A stretch of 22,787 nucleotides of DNA from an uncultured Collinsella sp. (GTDB lineage: Bacteria > Actinomycetota > Coriobacteriia > Coriobacteriales > Coriobacteriaceae), in assembly GCA_900540995.1 (NCBI GenBank), contig UQHO01000036.1, positions 1 through 22,787 on the forward strand, given 5' to 3'. The notes under the pieces are model-generated. The model was not told where the DNA came from and searched no databases. It worked only from the letters and a program-made list of their open reading frames with translations. Below, one piece after another: positions 21,236 through 22,787 of the stretch. Both the position numbers and the translations under genes were made by a program. Numbering within the stretch: position 1 is the first letter of the stretch; each line of letters begins with the position of its first letter.

Positions 21236-22453
21236 GTGTCTATGCGTACCGATGATTTTGACTACAACCTTCCTGAGGAACTGATTGCCCAGGCTCCTGC
21301 CGAGCCGCGCGACTCCTGCCGCCTGCTGGTGGTGGATCGCAAAGGCTCCCAGGCGGGGAAGCCGCTGGAGCACGGCGGTACCGTTGAGCACCGCATCTTC
21401 CGCGACATCATCGACTACATTGAGCCGGGCGATGTGCTCGTCATCAACAAGACGCGTGTGATGCCGGCCCGCCTGATCGGTCGCAAAGCCGGCTCGGGTG
21501 GCGTGGTCGAGACGCTGCTGCTCAAGCGCCGTGAGGATGTTGACCCGCTGGGCCACGTTTGGGAGTGCCTGGTCAAGCCGGGTAAGCGCCTGAAGCCCGG
21601 TGCTCAGATTGAGTATCGCGCCGGTGGCGCCCATGCGCCCGAGGGGGCTCCCGTGGTGCTGACGGCCGAGGTCATCGACTTTGTCACCGATAGCCGCGGA
21701 GGCCGTCTGGTGCGCTTTGAGCCGGCCGGCTGCAATGCCGCTGGAGAGCCGCGCACGCTCGACGAGGCCATTCATGCTGCCGGTCACGTGCCGCTGCCGC
21801 CCTACATTACCGATTACGAAGGCGATCCCGAGAAGTACCAGACCGTCTACGCCATGAAGGAGGAGCACTCGGCTGCCGCTCCCACGGCGGGTCTGCACTT
21901 TACTCCCGAGCTTATGGCTGCCATCGAGGCCAAGGGTGCCAAGTTTGCCGCCGTCGAACTCGAGGTGGGCATCGATACCTTCCGTCTGGTGGAGGAGGAC
22001 GATCCCACGCAGCATGTGATGCACACCGAGCGCTACCACGTGTCGCAGGAGGTTGTCGACGCCGTGCATAAGGCGAAGGCCGAGGGCCATCGTGTGATTG
22101 CTGTCGGTACCACGGCGGTGCGCTCGCTCGAGAGCGCGTTTGACGCCGATGCTCCGGTGTCCGATCCGGCTGTGACGGCGCGCTATTTTGAGGGCCGCGA
22201 GGATGGGGCCGATACGCTCGGCCGCGGCGACATCGTGGTGCGCGAGAACGCGACGACGCAGCTCTACCTCATGCCCGGCTCGACCTATCACGTGGTCGAC
22301 GCTCTGATCACGAACTTCCACGTGCCGCGCTCCACGCTCATGATGCTTGTGAGCGCACTTGCCACCCGCGACCAGATCATGGATGCCTACGCCGCCGCCA
22401 TCGAGGAGCGCTACCGCTTCTTCAGCTTTGGCGACGCGATGCTCATTTGTTAG
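21236..22453 (+). CDS. queA: S-adenosylmethionine:tRNA ribosyltransferase-isomerase QueA
   Basis: QueA transfers and isomerises the ribosyl part of SAM onto preQ1 at position 34 of GUN-anticodon tRNAs, giving epoxyqueuosine for QueH. At 405 aa it is longer than the usual 340-360. Family motifs are visible: DFDYNLPEELIAQ at the N-terminus, VLVINKTRVMPARL, PLPPYI, APTAGLHFTPEL, IAVGTTAVRSLES, LITNFHVPRSTLMMLVSA and YRFFSFGDAMLI at the end. The extra length is spread over an early loop (QAGKPLEHGGTVEH), the region around RREDVDPLGHVW and the GRGDIVVRENATTQ region. The usual VGxGTF reads VGIDTF. The GTG at 21236 is chosen because AAGGAG (21222-21227) is eight bases upstream; ATG at 21242 would be fourteen away. 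The stop codon lies within a 13-bp palindrome. Confidence 0.96.
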   Translation: MSMRTDDFDYNLPEELIAQAPAEPRDSCRLLVVDRKGSQAGKPLEHGGTVEHRIFRDIIDYIEPGDVLVINKTRVMPARLIGRKAGSGGVVETLLLKRREDVDPLGHVWECLVKPGKRLKPGAQIEYRAGGAHAPEGAPVVLTAEVIDFVTDSRGGRLVRFEPAGCNAAGEPRTLDEAIHAAGHVPLPPYITDYEGDPEKYQTVYAMKEEHSAAAPTAGLHFTPELMAAIEAKGAKFAAVELEVGIDTFRLVEEDDPTQHVMHTERYHVSQEVVDAVHKAKAEGHRVIAVGTTAVRSLESAFDADAPVSDPAVTARYFEGREDGADTLGRGDIVVRENATTQLYLMPGSTYHVVDALITNFHVPRSTLMMLVSALATRDQIMDAYAAAIEERYRFFSFGDAMLIC

Positions 22454-22480
22454 TTACGCGGTTCTACGAACCGCGTAACT
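22452..22480. repeat. 13-bp perfect palindrome at the queA stop
   Basis: AGTTACGCGGTTC (22452-22464) pairs perfectly with GAACCGCGTAACT (22468-22480) around TAC. It overlaps the queA stop codon and is not followed by a T-run, so it is not a typical intrinsic terminator. It may stabilise the mRNA end or be a repeat-element boundary. Confidence 0.85.
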
Positions 22481-22492
22481 GCTCGACGCTGC

Positions 22493-22591
22493 GCGGGCCG
22501 CATTTGGACAATCTGACGTTCAACTTCAAGGGCGCGACCAGAAGGTCAGCGCCCTTTCGTTTCACGTCACCTTGTCTCAAATGCGGCCCGC
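22493..22591. repeat. Long imperfect palindrome enclosing a terminator
   Basis: GCGGGCCGCATTTG (22493-22506) and CAAATGCGGCCCGC (22578-22591) are perfect outer arms. Inside them ACAA/TTGT and GACGT/ACGTC continue the pairing, and the terminator stem forms the centre. Nearly the whole 99 bases is one extended inverted repeat. Confidence 0.85.
22529..22563 (+). terminator. Intrinsic terminator downstream of queA
   Basis: GGGCGCGACC (22530-22539) pairs with GGTC-a-GCGCCC (22544-22554) around AGAA, followed by TTTCGTTT. The stem of ten pairs has one bulged A. It lies 76 bases past the queA stop. Confidence 0.85.
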
Positions 22592-22634
22592 TCGCTGTCG
22601 TTGCCAAAACATCGGCGTTGCCGTGGTTGTCGCT

Positions 22635-22667
22635 GTAGTCATTGGGTAGTCATTGGGTAGTCATTGG
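22635..22667 (+). repeat. Three perfect 11-bp tandem repeats
   Basis: GTAGTCATTGG occurs three times in a row at 22635-22645, 22646-22656 and 22657-22667. The third runs into the GGGGAC-type motif and supplies the left arm of a hairpin (TAGTCATT 22658-22665 with AATGACTA 22679-22686). Confidence 0.93.
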
Positions 22668-22735
22668 GGACGTTCTTAAATGACTAGTCAAAGGGGACAC
22701 TCTTACGGCACTTGGCACTTGGGGACGTTCCTTTT
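22658..22735. repeat. Cluster of GGGGAC-type REP-like motifs at the window edge
   Basis: Three related units occur: TTGGGGACGTTCTT (22664-22677), AAAGGGGACACTCTT (22689-22703) and TTGGGGACGTTCCTTTT (22719-22735). GCACTTGGCACTTG lies between the last two. Motifs of this type often flank IS200-like or REP-associated (RAYT) Y1 transposase genes, so such a gene may lie just beyond the window. From 22736 to the end I see nothing further. Confidence 0.65.
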
Positions 22736-22787
22736 AATATGAGCAGGACATTGTCAAGAGGCAAAATCGGGCCTGGCCCCAACGATA

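Overview
The window looks like a chromosomal segment of a coriobacterium, most likely Collinsella or a close relative. The evidence is the high GC content, frequent strong Shine-Dalgarno (SD) starts, TAG/TGA-rich stops, and a gene set typical of anaerobic gut Coriobacteriia: an FTCD_C cyclodeaminase with FolD, a C69 dipeptidase, class III fructose bisphosphatase, DegV, and QueH rather than QueG. The genus is an inference. No rRNA, tRNA, CRISPR array or phage gene was seen.

Layout. (1) 1-1456: 5'-partial cyclodeaminase/cyclohydrolase coupled to folD (one-carbon folate metabolism). (2) 1558-3081: C69 dipeptidase. (3) 3181-5369: a phasin-like small protein followed by an ABC1/UbiB atypical kinase. 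(4) 5421-10528: the most interesting block. A terminator, a promoter and a cobalamin riboswitch lead into a very large secreted, membrane-anchored protein. It carries four transcobalamin-like DUF4430 domains, a PQQ-type beta-propeller and an InlB-type repeat. A second membrane-anchored protein with a fifth DUF4430 domain follows, and a strong terminator ends the block. (5) 10563-13701, minus strand: class III fbp followed by two GtrA-family membrane proteins, with several inverted repeats in the gaps. (6) 13928-14930: degV gene and a terminator shared with the convergent neighbour. (7) 14937-16390: a minus-strand TIM-barrel protein of unknown function and a divergent 56-aa single-span membrane protein. 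(8) 16415-19826, minus strand: an RsmB/RsmF-type rRNA m5C methyltransferase and methionyl-tRNA synthetase, separated by a REP-like inverted doublet. (9) 19959-22453, plus strand: a DUF3267 membrane zincin, then queH and queA, the last two steps of queuosine synthesis. (10) 22452-22787: no gene, but dense palindromes, an intrinsic terminator, an 11-bp tandem repeat and GGGGAC-type REP-like motifs running to the window edge.

How the parts work together. The central block reads as a vitamin-B12-controlled surface system. A cobalamin riboswitch precedes two exported proteins whose only recognisable ligand-type domains are transcobalamin/intrinsic-factor-like beta domains, one fused to a beta-propeller. 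The simplest hypothesis is a Gram-positive corrinoid-capture apparatus, functionally comparable to the BtuG propeller of Bacteroides. The remaining genes are mainly housekeeping: folate, gluconeogenesis, translation and tRNA modification. The intergenic regions on the right half carry a REP-like repeat family, and one copy supplies the apparent ribosome binding site of queH.
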